A stretch of DNA of 64,000 nucleotides from contig JBQTIB010000023.1 of the NCBI GenBank assembly GCA_052389435.1, positions 1 through 64,000 on the forward strand, in the 5' to 3' direction. Under the pieces are notes generated by a model, which searched no databases, had not been told where the DNA came from, and saw nothing but the letters and a program-made list of their open reading frames with translations. The position numbers were made by a program, and so were the translations under genes. Origin of the DNA: JBQTKD01 sp052389435. GTDB lineage: Bacteria; Actinomycetota; Actinomycetes; Sporichthyales; Sporichthyaceae. Positions 1-9,636 of the stretch are shown here, piece by piece (within the stretch, counting starts at the first letter, position 1; every line of letters begins with the position of its first letter).

Positions 1-2
1 GC

Positions 3-164
3 TCGGTCCACCATCGAGATTGGGAGATCCGACTGGGCGAGGACCGACATCCGGCGCTCATCGCACCGGGCTGGATCGACGCCTCGAGAACACCTCGACG
101 CAACGACTACTGGAGAATCCAGCGCGAACTGCTCAAGCCGCCCAAGCCCGACCGGTCAGAGTGA
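3..164 (+). CDS. DUF222/HNH endonuclease-like protein, C-terminal fragment cut by the window edge
   Basis: Only the last 53 codons are inside the window, in the third forward frame, ending at TGA 162-164. The peptide contains HHRDW near its beginning and then GEDRHPALIAPGWID and TPRRNDYW, the characteristic tail after the HNH motif of actinobacterial DUF222 (REP13E12-like) proteins. The complete homologue at 28471-29784 carries the matching run DGHPEFVPPEHIDP and RPIRNTHW. The rest of the gene lies to the left, so I cannot tell whether it is intact. A hairpin follows at 210-238. Confidence 0.7.
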   Translation, partial: SVHHRDWEIRLGEDRHPALIAPGWIDASRTPRRNDYWRIQRELLKPPKPDRSE

Positions 165-209
165 TCGCTGGCTCGACACCGGCGGTGTGGAAGGTCCATG
201 CACGCCAGA

Positions 210-238
210 AGACCTCGAGATCGGCGACCTCGAGGTCT
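210..238. terminator. Bidirectional hairpin between convergent genes
   Basis: Perfect 10-bp inverted repeat: AGACCTCGAG at 210-219 and CTCGAGGTCT at 229-238, with a 9-nt loop. It lies between the 3' end of the HNH fragment (164) and the 3' end of the reverse-strand flavin protein (252). No strong T-tract is present, so termination is inferred from position and stem strength. Confidence 0.5.
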
Positions 239-251
239 ATCGGCGTGTTCG

Positions 252-737
252 TTAGGCCTTGCGCGGGGCAGCCACTGGGCCCTTGTCGCCGGCCTGCCTG
301 CCGATGGCGGCGCCGGCGATGGCGATGAGTTCACCGATGCGACCGCTCGGACCGTCCCACCACTCGCCGTAGTTGACGACGACCTCGAGCACGCGCACCG
401 AGGGATCGTCCTTGCCGTCGAAGTACGCGGCGGCACCGGCGTTCCAGAGGCGTTCGATGGTGGCGCGGTCGTCCCTGGTCTGGGCGTGGCCCTGCAGGGC
501 CACGTAGGTGTTCTTGCCCGGGTCGGCGAACGTCACGGTGGCCGGCGAGTCGTTGGTTTCCAGCGCCTCCACCCAGTCGGCTCCGGTGGAGACGAGGAAG
601 CTGAGCGTCGGGCCGTCCTGCTCGGCCAACGCCAGCGGCCGGGACTTCCACACCTGACCGTCGGCGGTGCCGACCATCGCCATGCGCAGCCCGTCGAGGG
701 CGTCGTGGAGCTGTCGAGTCGTTTCCTTGGTGTCCAT
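252..737 (-). CDS. Pyridoxamine 5'-phosphate oxidase-fold (general stress protein 26-like) protein
   Basis: 161 residues. The order of segments matches FMN/F420-binding split beta-barrel proteins of the general stress protein 26 type: an opening helix (DTKETTRQLHDALDGLRMAM), a strand with WKSRPLAL, a central FLVSTGADWVE stretch, VTFADPGKNTYVALQGHA, and a C-terminal part with YGEWWDGPSGRI. The role is probably flavin or F420 binding in a stress response; the substrate cannot be read from sequence. No signal peptide is seen. ATG at 737 has GGAG about 10 nt upstream. It stands alone, 45 bp downstream of the reverse-strand oxidoreductase. Confidence 0.8.
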   Translation of the reverse strand: MDTKETTRQLHDALDGLRMAMVGTADGQVWKSRPLALAEQDGPTLSFLVSTGADWVEALETNDSPATVTFADPGKNTYVALQGHAQTRDDRATIERLWNAGAAAYFDGKDDPSVRVLEVVVNYGEWWDGPSGRIGELIAIAGAAIGRQAGDKGPVAAPRKA

Positions 738-782
738 ACCTAGGAACTCCCACGGACCGGCGGCGCTACACGTCCCCCGGAG

Positions 783-2144
783 TCAGTCCCGCGGCACGAA
801 GCCGGCCGCGGCGGAGGCGGCGCGGCGACGTTTGAAGGTCGCGGCCTCCTTCAGCCGGGCGGTCTCGCGGCCGAGGTCGCGGGCGACGGTCCGCCGCGCG
901 ATCGTCCTGTCGGCGCCCGGTGCGCGCAGAGCGATCGTGGCCCACTTCGCGAACCGGACCGGGGTGAACACGCGGTCCGGACGGCGCCGGCGCGAGAAGA
1001 CGTCGAGGATCTCGGTGACGCCGCCGGGCCGGCCGGCGAACCACCCGTACGCGGCCGCTTCGATCGGGGACACGGCGTCGTCGCGGCCCAGTCCGTTCGC
1101 CCACTGGTACATGGGCAGGCACTGGTCGTCGCGGTCGAGTTCCCACGCGGCCAAGGCGGCGTCGAGAGCGGCAGGGTCGTCGAGCGCCGGTGCCGCGGCC
1201 TCGCCCAGCGTTCGACCGAACCGCAGCGCGTCCCGGATGCCCTGCGCGGTCACGGGGTCCTTGAAGTGCCCGGCGTCGCCGGCCAGCGCCCAGCCGGGTC
1301 CGTGCGAGTGACGGAAGTAGGAGGGGTGTTGGTAGGAGACCCGCGGCTTGGTCTGCCGTTCGCAGCCGGCCAGCCGTGCCTGCAGTTGCGGGATGCTCGC
1401 CACCGTCTCCTCGAAGCCCTCGACGACGCGGCCCTGGAAGTCCCTCGCCCGGGACACCGGCGGCATGAGCAGGACGAGCGACTGGTCCCCGTCGCAGGGG
1501 AAGACCGTCACCAACTCGGAGCCCTGTCGCCACTGCATCGCGAGATCCGCCAATTCCGGCCGGCCTTCGGAGTAGTAGGCGTAGGCCATCATCCGCTGGT
1601 TGGGCCACTCGTGATGCGCCCGCGTCCCGACCATTCGCGCCACCGCGGAGTCGCGACCGTCGGCACCGATCACGAGCTTCGCCGCGATCTCGCCTGACGT
1701 ACCGTCACCTCCCTGCCAGCGCACCCCGGTCGCGCGCCCGGCACCGTCGCGCAGCAGCCCGACGACCTTCCGGTGCTCGCGCACCTCGGCGCCGGCCTCC
1801 CGCGCAGTTTCGACCAGCGCGAAGTCCAGCCCCGCGCGCTTGACGCAGGACCCGGCAGCGAAGCCCTCGTAGTTCGAGTACGGGCCCATCAGCTCGACCT
1901 GCGGCGTACCGACCCCGGCCCGGGTGTGCATCGGCGCTTTCAGCGCAAGCACTCGCGGCAACGCGCCGAGCCGCTCGATCTCGGCCCAGTGATGCGGGAA
2001 GAACAGGTGCGTCGACAGCGTGTCCGACGGAAAGCTCGCGCTGTCCAGGGCGATCACGCTGCGGCCCCGGCGAGCCAACGCGATCGCCGCCGCCGACCCG
2101 GCACAACGACTTCCGACGATCACCACGTCCACGGTCTCGGTCAT
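783..2144 (-). CDS. FAD-dependent oxidoreductase (geranylgeranyl reductase / monooxygenase-type fold)
   Basis: 453 residues. The N-terminal dinucleotide-binding motif VIVGSRCAGSAAA (residues 8-20) is the GxxxAG variant seen in FAD-dependent hydroxylases and geranylgeranyl reductase-like proteins. The second FAD motif WALAGDAGHFKDPVTAQGI lies near residue 290, and LVIGADGRDSAVARM in the middle is the usual DG motif. No membrane segment is visible. I chose ATG 2144 because AGGA sits 7 nt upstream; an in-frame GTG at 2159 would add five residues with no ribosome site. It is divergent from a 61-codon gene. The substrate is unknown. Confidence 0.85.
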   Translation of the reverse strand: MTETVDVVIVGSRCAGSAAAIALARRGRSVIALDSASFPSDTLSTHLFFPHHWAEIERLGALPRVLALKAPMHTRAGVGTPQVELMGPYSNYEGFAAGSCVKRAGLDFALVETAREAGAEVREHRKVVGLLRDGAGRATGVRWQGGDGTSGEIAAKLVIGADGRDSAVARMVGTRAHHEWPNQRMMAYAYYSEGRPELADLAMQWRQGSELVTVFPCDGDQSLVLLMPPVSRARDFQGRVVEGFEETVASIPQLQARLAGCERQTKPRVSYQHPSYFRHSHGPGWALAGDAGHFKDPVTAQGIRDALRFGRTLGEAAAPALDDPAALDAALAAWELDRDDQCLPMYQWANGLGRDDAVSPIEAAAYGWFAGRPGGVTEILDVFSRRRRPDRVFTPVRFAKWATIALRAPGADRTIARRTVARDLGRETARLKEAATFKRRRAASAAAGFVPRD

Positions 2145-2209
2145 GTGTCGATCCTGCACACTTCCCTCGACGCTGTCGACGTGTCCGACAATTGGTTCGA
2201 GGAGGCGGC

Positions 2210-2395
2210 GTGGACGAGCAGATGAAGCGGATCCGCCGCCAGTGCGCCGAGATCCTCGAACGGCAGGAGGAAACGCGACGCAGGGTGGCGGCCCATGAGG
2301 CTCGCCATGGCCCTCTCCCGCCCCACCCGGCGACAGATCAGGTGCTCGACGAACTCAAGGCGAATCTCGACCGGATCCGTCGGCTGGACCCCTAG
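2210..2395 (+). CDS. Small charged hypothetical protein
   Basis: 61 residues beginning at GTG 2210, chosen because GAGGAGG lies at 2198-2205; an in-frame TTG at 2192 is upstream of that site and less likely. The protein is rich in Arg and Glu, with heptad-like helices (MKRIRRQCAEILERQEETRRR) and a second helix VLDELKANLDRIRRL, suggesting a short coiled-coil or dimeric helix protein. There is no recognisable domain. Codon use matches the neighbouring genes. Its 3' end is 5 bp from the katG terminator stem. Confidence 0.55.
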   Translation: MDEQMKRIRRQCAEILERQEETRRRVAAHEARHGPLPPHPATDQVLDELKANLDRIRRLDP

Positions 2396-2400
2396 AACGC

Positions 2401-2442
2401 CGAACGCCCGGGCCGGGCCTCGCAGGCCGACCCGGGCGTTCG
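2401..2442. terminator. Terminator hairpin downstream of katG
   Basis: Perfect 12-bp stem: CGAACGCCCGGG at 2401-2412 pairs with CCCGGGCGTTCG at 2431-2442. It lies between convergent genes, immediately after the katG stop at 2451 on the reverse strand and after the small forward gene, so it probably serves both. Confidence 0.75.
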
Positions 2443-2450
2443 TTGTCCAG

Positions 2451-4643
<2,193 letters not shown>

Positions 4644-4673
4644 GAATGGGCCTTCCTGTTCTTCTTGGGCTGG

Positions 4674-5105
4674 TTACGCGTGCGGCGTATCGATGCAGGC
4701 GGGGCAGCGGCCCCAGTAGATGACCTCGGCTTCGTCCAGGTCGTAGCCCTGGTCGTCCGAGGCGGTCAGGCAGGGGCGCTCGCCGACGGCGCAGTCGACG
4801 TCGGCGATGGATCCGCAGGAACGGCAGACCAGGTGGTGGTGGTTGTCGGCCACCCTGGTCTCGTAGCGGGCCACGGTCCCCGCGGGTTGGATCCGCCGGA
4901 GGATCCCGGCGGCCGTCAAGGTGGCGAGACAGTCGTAGACGGCCTGGTGGGACACCTCGGGAAGTGCTTCGCGCGCGGCGCGGAGGATCGAGTCCGTGTC
5001 CGCGTGCGGATGGGCGTGGACGGCCGTCAGCACCGCCACCCGGGGCCGGGTGACCCGCAGGGCCGATGCCCGCAGGAGGTGCTCGACGTCGATGTCGGGA
5101 GCCAC
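4674..5105 (-). CDS. furA: Fur-family transcriptional regulator (FurA-like)
   Basis: 143 residues. A winged-helix N-terminal half (RVTRPRVAVLTAVHAHPHAD, then HQAVYDCLATLTAAGILRRI) is followed by the Fur metal-binding segment RVADNHHHLVCRSCGSIADV. A second CxxC pair (CPAC near residue 136) completes a structural zinc site. Length and immediate position upstream of katG match FurA, the peroxide/iron-responsive repressor of katG in actinomycetes. The start is GTG at 5105 with AAGGG upstream. A near-perfect palindrome at 5124-5144 sits 18 bp before the start and is the likely autoregulatory site. Confidence 0.92.
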   Translation of the reverse strand: MAPDIDVEHLLRASALRVTRPRVAVLTAVHAHPHADTDSILRAAREALPEVSHQAVYDCLATLTAAGILRRIQPAGTVARYETRVADNHHHLVCRSCGSIADVDCAVGERPCLTASDDQGYDLDEAEVIYWGRCPACIDTPHA

Positions 5106-5123
5106 ACCAGCACCCTTCCGCGC

Positions 5124-5144
5124 TTTCTTGAAGAAGTCAAGAAA
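5124..5144. promoter_or_regulatory. Fur-type operator upstream of furA-katG
   Basis: TTTCTTGA (5124-5131), five-base spacer AGAAG, TCAAGAAA (5137-5144): perfect 8-bp arms in an otherwise GC-rich region. The position, 18 bp upstream of the fur start codon and 77 bp from the divergent carboxypeptidase gene, fits an autoregulatory Fur-family site controlling furA and katG. The function is inferred from sequence and location. Confidence 0.7.
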
Positions 5145-5221
5145 ACGCGGAGCGACGCGTAGCTGTGTAAACGCCGAAACGCACCGGTGGCCACCCGTCC
5201 GAAACCTATTCTGGTTCGATC

Positions 5222-6430
5222 ATGAGTCGTCGCCTTCGCACCGTCGCGGTGCCCGCCGCCCTGCTGGCGGTGGCGCTGACCGGCGGCACCGCCTCGGCCG
5301 AACCCACGCCGACGCCCACTGCCCAGCCGACGCTCCAGCCGCAACTGCCGAACCAGGCCACGCTGACCGAACCGATCGGCGGACCGCGCATGGGCGAGTC
5401 CGGCCTGATCGTGACCCCGGGTTCCACCACGCCCCTGCCGTCGCTGACCGCGGCGACCTGGCTGGTCGCCGACGCGGACACCGGCGCAGTCCTCGCCGCC
5501 TCCAACCCGCACGGCAAGCGGCGGCCGGCGAGCACCCTGAAGACCCTGACGGCTCTGACGATGGCCCCGCGCCTCGACGCGGACGGCACCTACCGGGCGC
5601 AACCCGACGACGAACTCGTCGAGGGCACTCGGGTCGGCATGCTTTCGACGCAGAACTACTCGATTCGGGACCTCTGGTACGCGCTGTTCCTGCGCTCGGC
5701 GAACGACGCCGCCAACGGCCTCGCGAAGGCCGGCGGCGACGGCACGCTCGAGACCGGCGTGCGCATGATCCAGGCCGAGGCCCGCCGCCTGCAGGCCCTC
5801 GACACCACGGTCGTCAATCCCAGCGGGCTCGACGCGGACGGTCAGTACTCCTCGGCCTACGACCTCGCCCTGTGGGGTCGGGCGGCCCTGCAGCGCGGCG
5901 ACCTGCGCGACTACATGGGCACGCTGCGCCGCCAGTTCCCCGGCAACCTGACGAAGACCGGCACCGAGAAGACCCGCAAGCCGTTCTGGATCTACACGAC
6001 CAATCGCCTCGTCGGAAAGTACGACGGGATCGTCGGGGTGAAGAACGGTTTCACCACCTATGCCCGCAACACCCTGATCGTGGCCGCCGAGCGAGACGGT
6101 CGAACGATCCTGGCGACGCTCATGGGCACCCCGGGCGGCATCTACGACGAGGCCGCGAAGCTGATGGACTGGGGTTTCGCCACTCCGGCCGACGCTGCGC
6201 CGGTCGGGCAGTTGGTGGACCCGATCTCGGCCTCGGTGGTTCAGCCCGACGACGCCCCCGGCGCCCCCGGCGAACGGGCCGCAGGCATCGCCGCCGCGCC
6301 GACCGCCAACGAGTCGGTCGGCCCCGCCGCCCGCGCCACCGACCTGCGTCTCGCTGCGGCGGGCGGGGCCGCCGCGGTCGTGCTGTTCTTCGCGGTTCTG
6401 GCAACCCGACGCCGATCCCGACGACGGTGA
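5222..6430 (+). CDS. D-alanyl-D-alanine carboxypeptidase (peptidase S11, PBP5 family)
   Basis: 402 residues. An N-terminal signal peptide (MSRRLRTVAVPAALLAVALT, Ala-Ser-Ala cleavage region) is followed by a Pro/Thr-rich linker. The penicillin-binding catalytic motifs are STLK (S104, K107), SAN (159-161) and KNG (274-276, in place of the usual KTG). A C-terminal hydrophobic segment ending RRRSRRR would anchor it in the membrane. It trims the terminal D-Ala from peptidoglycan stem peptides outside the cell. It starts at ATG 5222 and diverges from furA across 116 bp. Confidence 0.9.
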   Translation: MSRRLRTVAVPAALLAVALTGGTASAEPTPTPTAQPTLQPQLPNQATLTEPIGGPRMGESGLIVTPGSTTPLPSLTAATWLVADADTGAVLAASNPHGKRRPASTLKTLTALTMAPRLDADGTYRAQPDDELVEGTRVGMLSTQNYSIRDLWYALFLRSANDAANGLAKAGGDGTLETGVRMIQAEARRLQALDTTVVNPSGLDADGQYSSAYDLALWGRAALQRGDLRDYMGTLRRQFPGNLTKTGTEKTRKPFWIYTTNRLVGKYDGIVGVKNGFTTYARNTLIVAAERDGRTILATLMGTPGGIYDEAAKLMDWGFATPADAAPVGQLVDPISASVVQPDDAPGAPGERAAGIAAAPTANESVGPAARATDLRLAAAGGAAAVVLFFAVLATRRRSRRR

Positions 6431-6449
6431 CGCGTCGACCGGTGTCGGC

Positions 6450-7157
6450 CTAGGCCAACTCGGCTTCGACGCGATCGCGCGCGAGGCAGCGCTCCACGGC
6501 GATGCGTCCCACGAGGGCCTGCAGTTCGGGCCAGTCCGCGTCCGAGGCTCGCGACTCCAGGTCGGCCAGCAGCGCGCCCAGGTCCCGAATGCCCAGGTTC
6601 TGGGCGCCGCCGCGCAACCGGTGGGCGGTACGCGCCAGCAGTTCGCGGTCGCGCACGCGGCAGCCGCCGTCCAACGCCGGGATCGCCTCGTCGATAGCGT
6701 CGAGGTAGGCGCCGGCGATCTCGCGGACGGTCTCCCGGCCGAGTTCGCCGCAGAGGTCGCCGAGCACTCCTGCGCCAATCCGCGCCGGCTCGTCTACCGC
6801 CGCGCCCGGCGCGCGAAGCAGGGCAGCCAGAAGCTCGACGGACATGGGCTTGCCGAGGAATCCGTCCATGCCGGCCTCTCGACAGCGACGGACCTCCTCG
6901 CCCCCGGTGCTCGCGGTCATCGCGACGATCCGAACGGATCGAGCCGGCCAGCGTTCCCGAATGCGCCGGGTGGCCTCCAACCCGTCCATTCCGGGCATCT
7001 GAACGTCCATCAGAATCAGGTCGTAGTCGTGGTTCTCCAAGGCGGTCAGGGCCTCGCTGCCGCTGGCGGCGACGTCGGCCCGGTACCCGAACCGAGCCAG
7101 AAGGTGCGTGGCAACCTTCTGGTTCACCGGCGTGTCCTCGACCACCAGAATCTGCAT
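6450..7157 (-). CDS. Receiver-Hpt phosphorelay protein
   Basis: 235 residues. An N-terminal CheY-like receiver (about 1-115) has phospho-acceptor D51 (ILMDVQMPGMDG), T81 and K103 (FLGKPMS). The C-terminal histidine phosphotransfer domain (about 125-230) carries H179 in TAHRLRGGAQNLG. It can therefore receive a phosphoryl group and relay it, but has no kinase or output domain. ATG 7157 was chosen because GGGGGAGAG precedes it by 6 nt; upstream codons in the same frame do not look coding. A stand-alone receiver lies 88 bp upstream on the same strand. Confidence 0.88.
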   Translation of the reverse strand: MQILVVEDTPVNQKVATHLLARFGYRADVAASGSEALTALENHDYDLILMDVQMPGMDGLEATRRIRERWPARSVRIVAMTASTGGEEVRRCREAGMDGFLGKPMSVELLAALLRAPGAAVDEPARIGAGVLGDLCGELGRETVREIAGAYLDAIDEAIPALDGGCRVRDRELLARTAHRLRGGAQNLGIRDLGALLADLESRASDADWPELQALVGRIAVERCLARDRVEAELA

Positions 7158-7245
7158 CGAGCTCTCCCCCACCGCGACGACCCGAATGTCGGCCTGTACC
7201 AATCTTCGGTTGCTTCGCGGCACACGTTGAGGTTCGAGCCCTCTC

Positions 7246-7602
7246 CTAGGCTCCCAACAGCTCGAGGAGCCGTTGCGGCAGCGGACCCGCACTCAGGACC
7301 TTCTCCAGACATCCCGCCGCGCCGAGTTCCGCGGCGCGCCGAGCCAGCGCCGGTTCGACGGCGCCGGAGAGAATGACGACGGCGGTGCCGGGCGAGGCCA
7401 CCAAGACCTGCGGCAATGCGTCGATGCCGTGCATTCCCGGCATCGAGTTGTCCAGCAGCATCACGTCCGGACGGTGCCGGCGGGCGATCTCGACGGCCTC
7501 CTCGCCCGTGCCGCCCTCGGCGCAGACCTCGAAGTCGGCGCACACGGCCAACTGCGCCCGGAACAGCATCCGGATCTCGACGGCGTCGTCGACGATCGCC
7601 AC
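7246..7602 (-). CDS. Single-domain response regulator (CheY-like)
   Basis: 118 residues, a bare receiver: acidic pair DD near residue 5, phospho-acceptor D51 (VMLLDNSMPGMHG), S79 and K101 (CLEKVLS). It has no DNA-binding domain. It is closely similar to the first receiver of the divergent gene at 7753 (shared AIVDD, VCAEG, GCLEK/AFLEK), so the two are recent paralogues. The start is GTG 7602; no better start is seen upstream in frame. It probably shuttles phosphate with the adjacent Hpt proteins. Confidence 0.85.
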   Translation of the reverse strand: MAIVDDAVEIRMLFRAQLAVCADFEVCAEGGTGEEAVEIARRHRPDVMLLDNSMPGMHGIDALPQVLVASPGTAVVILSGAVEPALARRAAELGAAGCLEKVLSAGPLPQRLLELLGA

Positions 7603-7752
7603 AGACCGTTGCCGAACGGACCGACCATCAGATTTCGTCGCGTTGCCGACCTTCGGCCTCCTTCTGGCGCTGGGGTCTCAACAGTACGTCGCGGATTGCC
7701 GAAATCGAGGCCAAGAACTCCTTTGTTCAACGCACCGCCTGGAGGCACCCGC

Positions 7753-8925
7753 ATGCGCCACGTGGCCATCGTCGACGATTCCCCCGACGTGCGCGCGCTG
7801 TGGCGGGCCGAGCTCGAGGCCAGCGGGGAGTTCTCCGTCTGCGCGGAGGGAAACGACGGCCGGGAGGCTGCGGAGATCGCCCTCGAACTGCGCCCGGACA
7901 TCATGCTGCTCGATCTGTCCATGCCCGGTCTCGGCGGCCTTCAGGCCATTCCCCTGGTGCTCGAAGCCTCGCCCGGGACGCAGGTCGTCGTGCTGACCGC
8001 GATGGGCCGCAACCAGTTCTCCAGCGCAGCGCTGTCCCTCGGCGCCACCGCCTTCCTGGAGAAGCACCTGCCGTCGGGGTCGTTGGTGTCGCGACTGCAC
8101 GAGGCCCTCGGCGCCCGGACCGACGCGCACGACACCGAGGTGCCGTTGGTCGTCACCGTCGAGCCCGACGGAAACCACCGGTCCCTGCTGCACTACCTGC
8201 TCGACTGGCTCGGCTGCCGCACGGTCCAGGCCCACAGCGGGCAGAAGGCCCTGGAGGCGCTCGCCGGCACCCGTGCCGACCTCGTGCTCGTGTCCAACGC
8301 GCTGCCGGACATGACCGCCGCGGAGTTCGGCGCCCGGCTGCGCCGCCAGGAGGGGCGGGGCAGGCGCGCTCCCCTGGTCGTGCTGGGCGACGGGCCCATG
8401 GGCGAGCACGCCGACGGCGCGATCCCCAAGCCCGTCTCCGCCGAGAATCTGCAGGCCCTGCTGGCACGGTGGGCACCCACCGGCGGCGAGCCGGAGCCGG
8501 AGCCCCTCGTCCAGGACGAGTACCTCTCCGCTCTCACCGAACGGATCGGCGGTGCAGCTCTTGAGGAGATCCTGGCGGGCTTCCGCGTCGCCACTCGCGA
8601 ACGGTTGACCCATCTCAGGGAGGCGGTGGACGCCGGCGACGCCGAAACCGTGGCGCTGCTGGCCCATCAGATCCGCGGGTCCGCTCGGAGCCTGGCGGCG
8701 CCGCGCCTCGCGTCGGCCGCCAAGAACCTGGAAAGGCTGGCCGACGAGGGCTCGACCAGCGAACTTCGCGAACACGCCGGTCGACTGCAGTTGATGTTCG
8801 ACGACACCGACGCAGCCATCGCGGCCATCGTTTCGATCCCGATGCAGCGAACCGATCCCGACCCGCTGCCCGAGGCGACGGCGGGCCGCGCTCCGCGGTG
8901 GAGGCTCGGGTCGCGGCAGAACTGA
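7753..8925 (+). CDS. Receiver / degenerate receiver / Hpt protein
   Basis: 390 residues. Receiver 1 (about 1-120) is complete: D54 (MLLDLSMPG), T82, K104. A second receiver-like domain (about 130-242) keeps the lysine (IPKPV, K226) but has VLVSNALPDM where VLVD is expected, so the phospho-acceptor aspartate is replaced near S181. The C-terminal Hpt domain (about 255-350) carries H305 in LLAHQIRGSARSL. The tail is basic and Pro-rich. GGAGG at 7741-7745 supports ATG 7753. It diverges from the single-receiver gene at 7602. No histidine kinase is nearby. Confidence 0.87.
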   Translation: MRHVAIVDDSPDVRALWRAELEASGEFSVCAEGNDGREAAEIALELRPDIMLLDLSMPGLGGLQAIPLVLEASPGTQVVVLTAMGRNQFSSAALSLGATAFLEKHLPSGSLVSRLHEALGARTDAHDTEVPLVVTVEPDGNHRSLLHYLLDWLGCRTVQAHSGQKALEALAGTRADLVLVSNALPDMTAAEFGARLRRQEGRGRRAPLVVLGDGPMGEHADGAIPKPVSAENLQALLARWAPTGGEPEPEPLVQDEYLSALTERIGGAALEEILAGFRVATRERLTHLREAVDAGDAETVALLAHQIRGSARSLAAPRLASAAKNLERLADEGSTSELREHAGRLQLMFDDTDAAIAAIVSIPMQRTDPDPLPEATAGRAPRWRLGSRQN

Positions 8926-8939
8926 CGCCGAGGCAGCCG

Positions 8940-9390
8940 AGGACCGCGTAGATCGACGACGGCTCGCCCAGCGGCCCCTCGCCGCCCGGGAGGGCGAGCG
9001 CCCCCCAGCGCCACCGTCCGCTCGGCCGGGTCCCCGCCCCTCCGGGGAGGAACTCGGCGCCGTGATCGGCGATCTCGCGCCGCAGTCGCGCCGCCAGGGC
9101 CCGTTCGTCCGTCACGACGATCGCGCCCGGATGGTCCGCGGCGCAGTCCCCGGGCCAGACACCAGAATCGCCGGTCCAGCGGGGCGAGCTCGTCCGGAGG
9201 GTAGTGGTCCGGCACGGCAAGTACTTTATGGAATGGGCGCCGTACATCCGATTCCCAGAACCGCTTTTCGAAGAAAAGCAGAGCCGTTTCCCCGGTCTCG
9301 GGCAGGGTCCACATTTCACTTGCCGAGCGCAAGCGGAAAGTCGTCACCCAGCCCGAAGTGCATCTCCGAGAACGCCGGTTCGAGCACATC
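8940..9390 (-). pseudogene. Possible decayed gene, frames broken
   Basis: No intact gene is evident between 8926 and 9636 (711 bp). On the reverse strand, coding-like stretches occur in three different frames in succession: HFGLGDDFPLALGK, then FHKVLAVPDHYPPDELAPLD, then GAIVVTDERALAARLRREI and EPSSIYAVLGCLG. This pattern suggests an old gene broken by frameshifts. The family is not recognised. The stretch 9400-9530 is unusually AT-rich for this genome and may hold the promoter of the gene at 9637. Alternatively it is all non-coding. Confidence 0.25.
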
Positions 9391-9552
9391 AACGCTTTTC
9401 TATAGCAAGCGGAGATGCGATTTCGATCCAAAATTGCACCGAATTAGCCCGCCCAGGACGACTATCCGCAATTCCTTCGACCTCCCGGAGGGATCCTTTC
9501 TTCCGCGGTCGCTTGGATACTGAATGTGCCCTGCTGAACACGCCGCAGGGCT

Positions 9553-9572
9553 CCCGACCGAGCAAGGTCGGG
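9553..9572. promoter_or_regulatory. Hairpin in the leader of the linalool dehydratase-like gene
   Basis: CCCGACC (9553-9559) pairs with GGTCGGG (9566-9572) around a 6-nt loop, 65 bp before the ATG at 9637. It could be a terminator for transcription entering from the left or a leader structure. It has no T-tract. Confidence 0.3.
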
Positions 9573-9636
9573 GTCCGACGGTCGTGCGCGCCCCGCATCC
9601 CCGGGCAGACGCCGACCAATCCGATTTAGGAGTCCC

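Noticed and set aside
274..276. KNG instead of KTG in the carboxypeptidase at 5222 (residue positions 274-276 of the protein)
   Set aside because: I considered it a lost catalytic motif, but related actinobacterial S11 enzymes also carry KNG, so it is probably a family variant.
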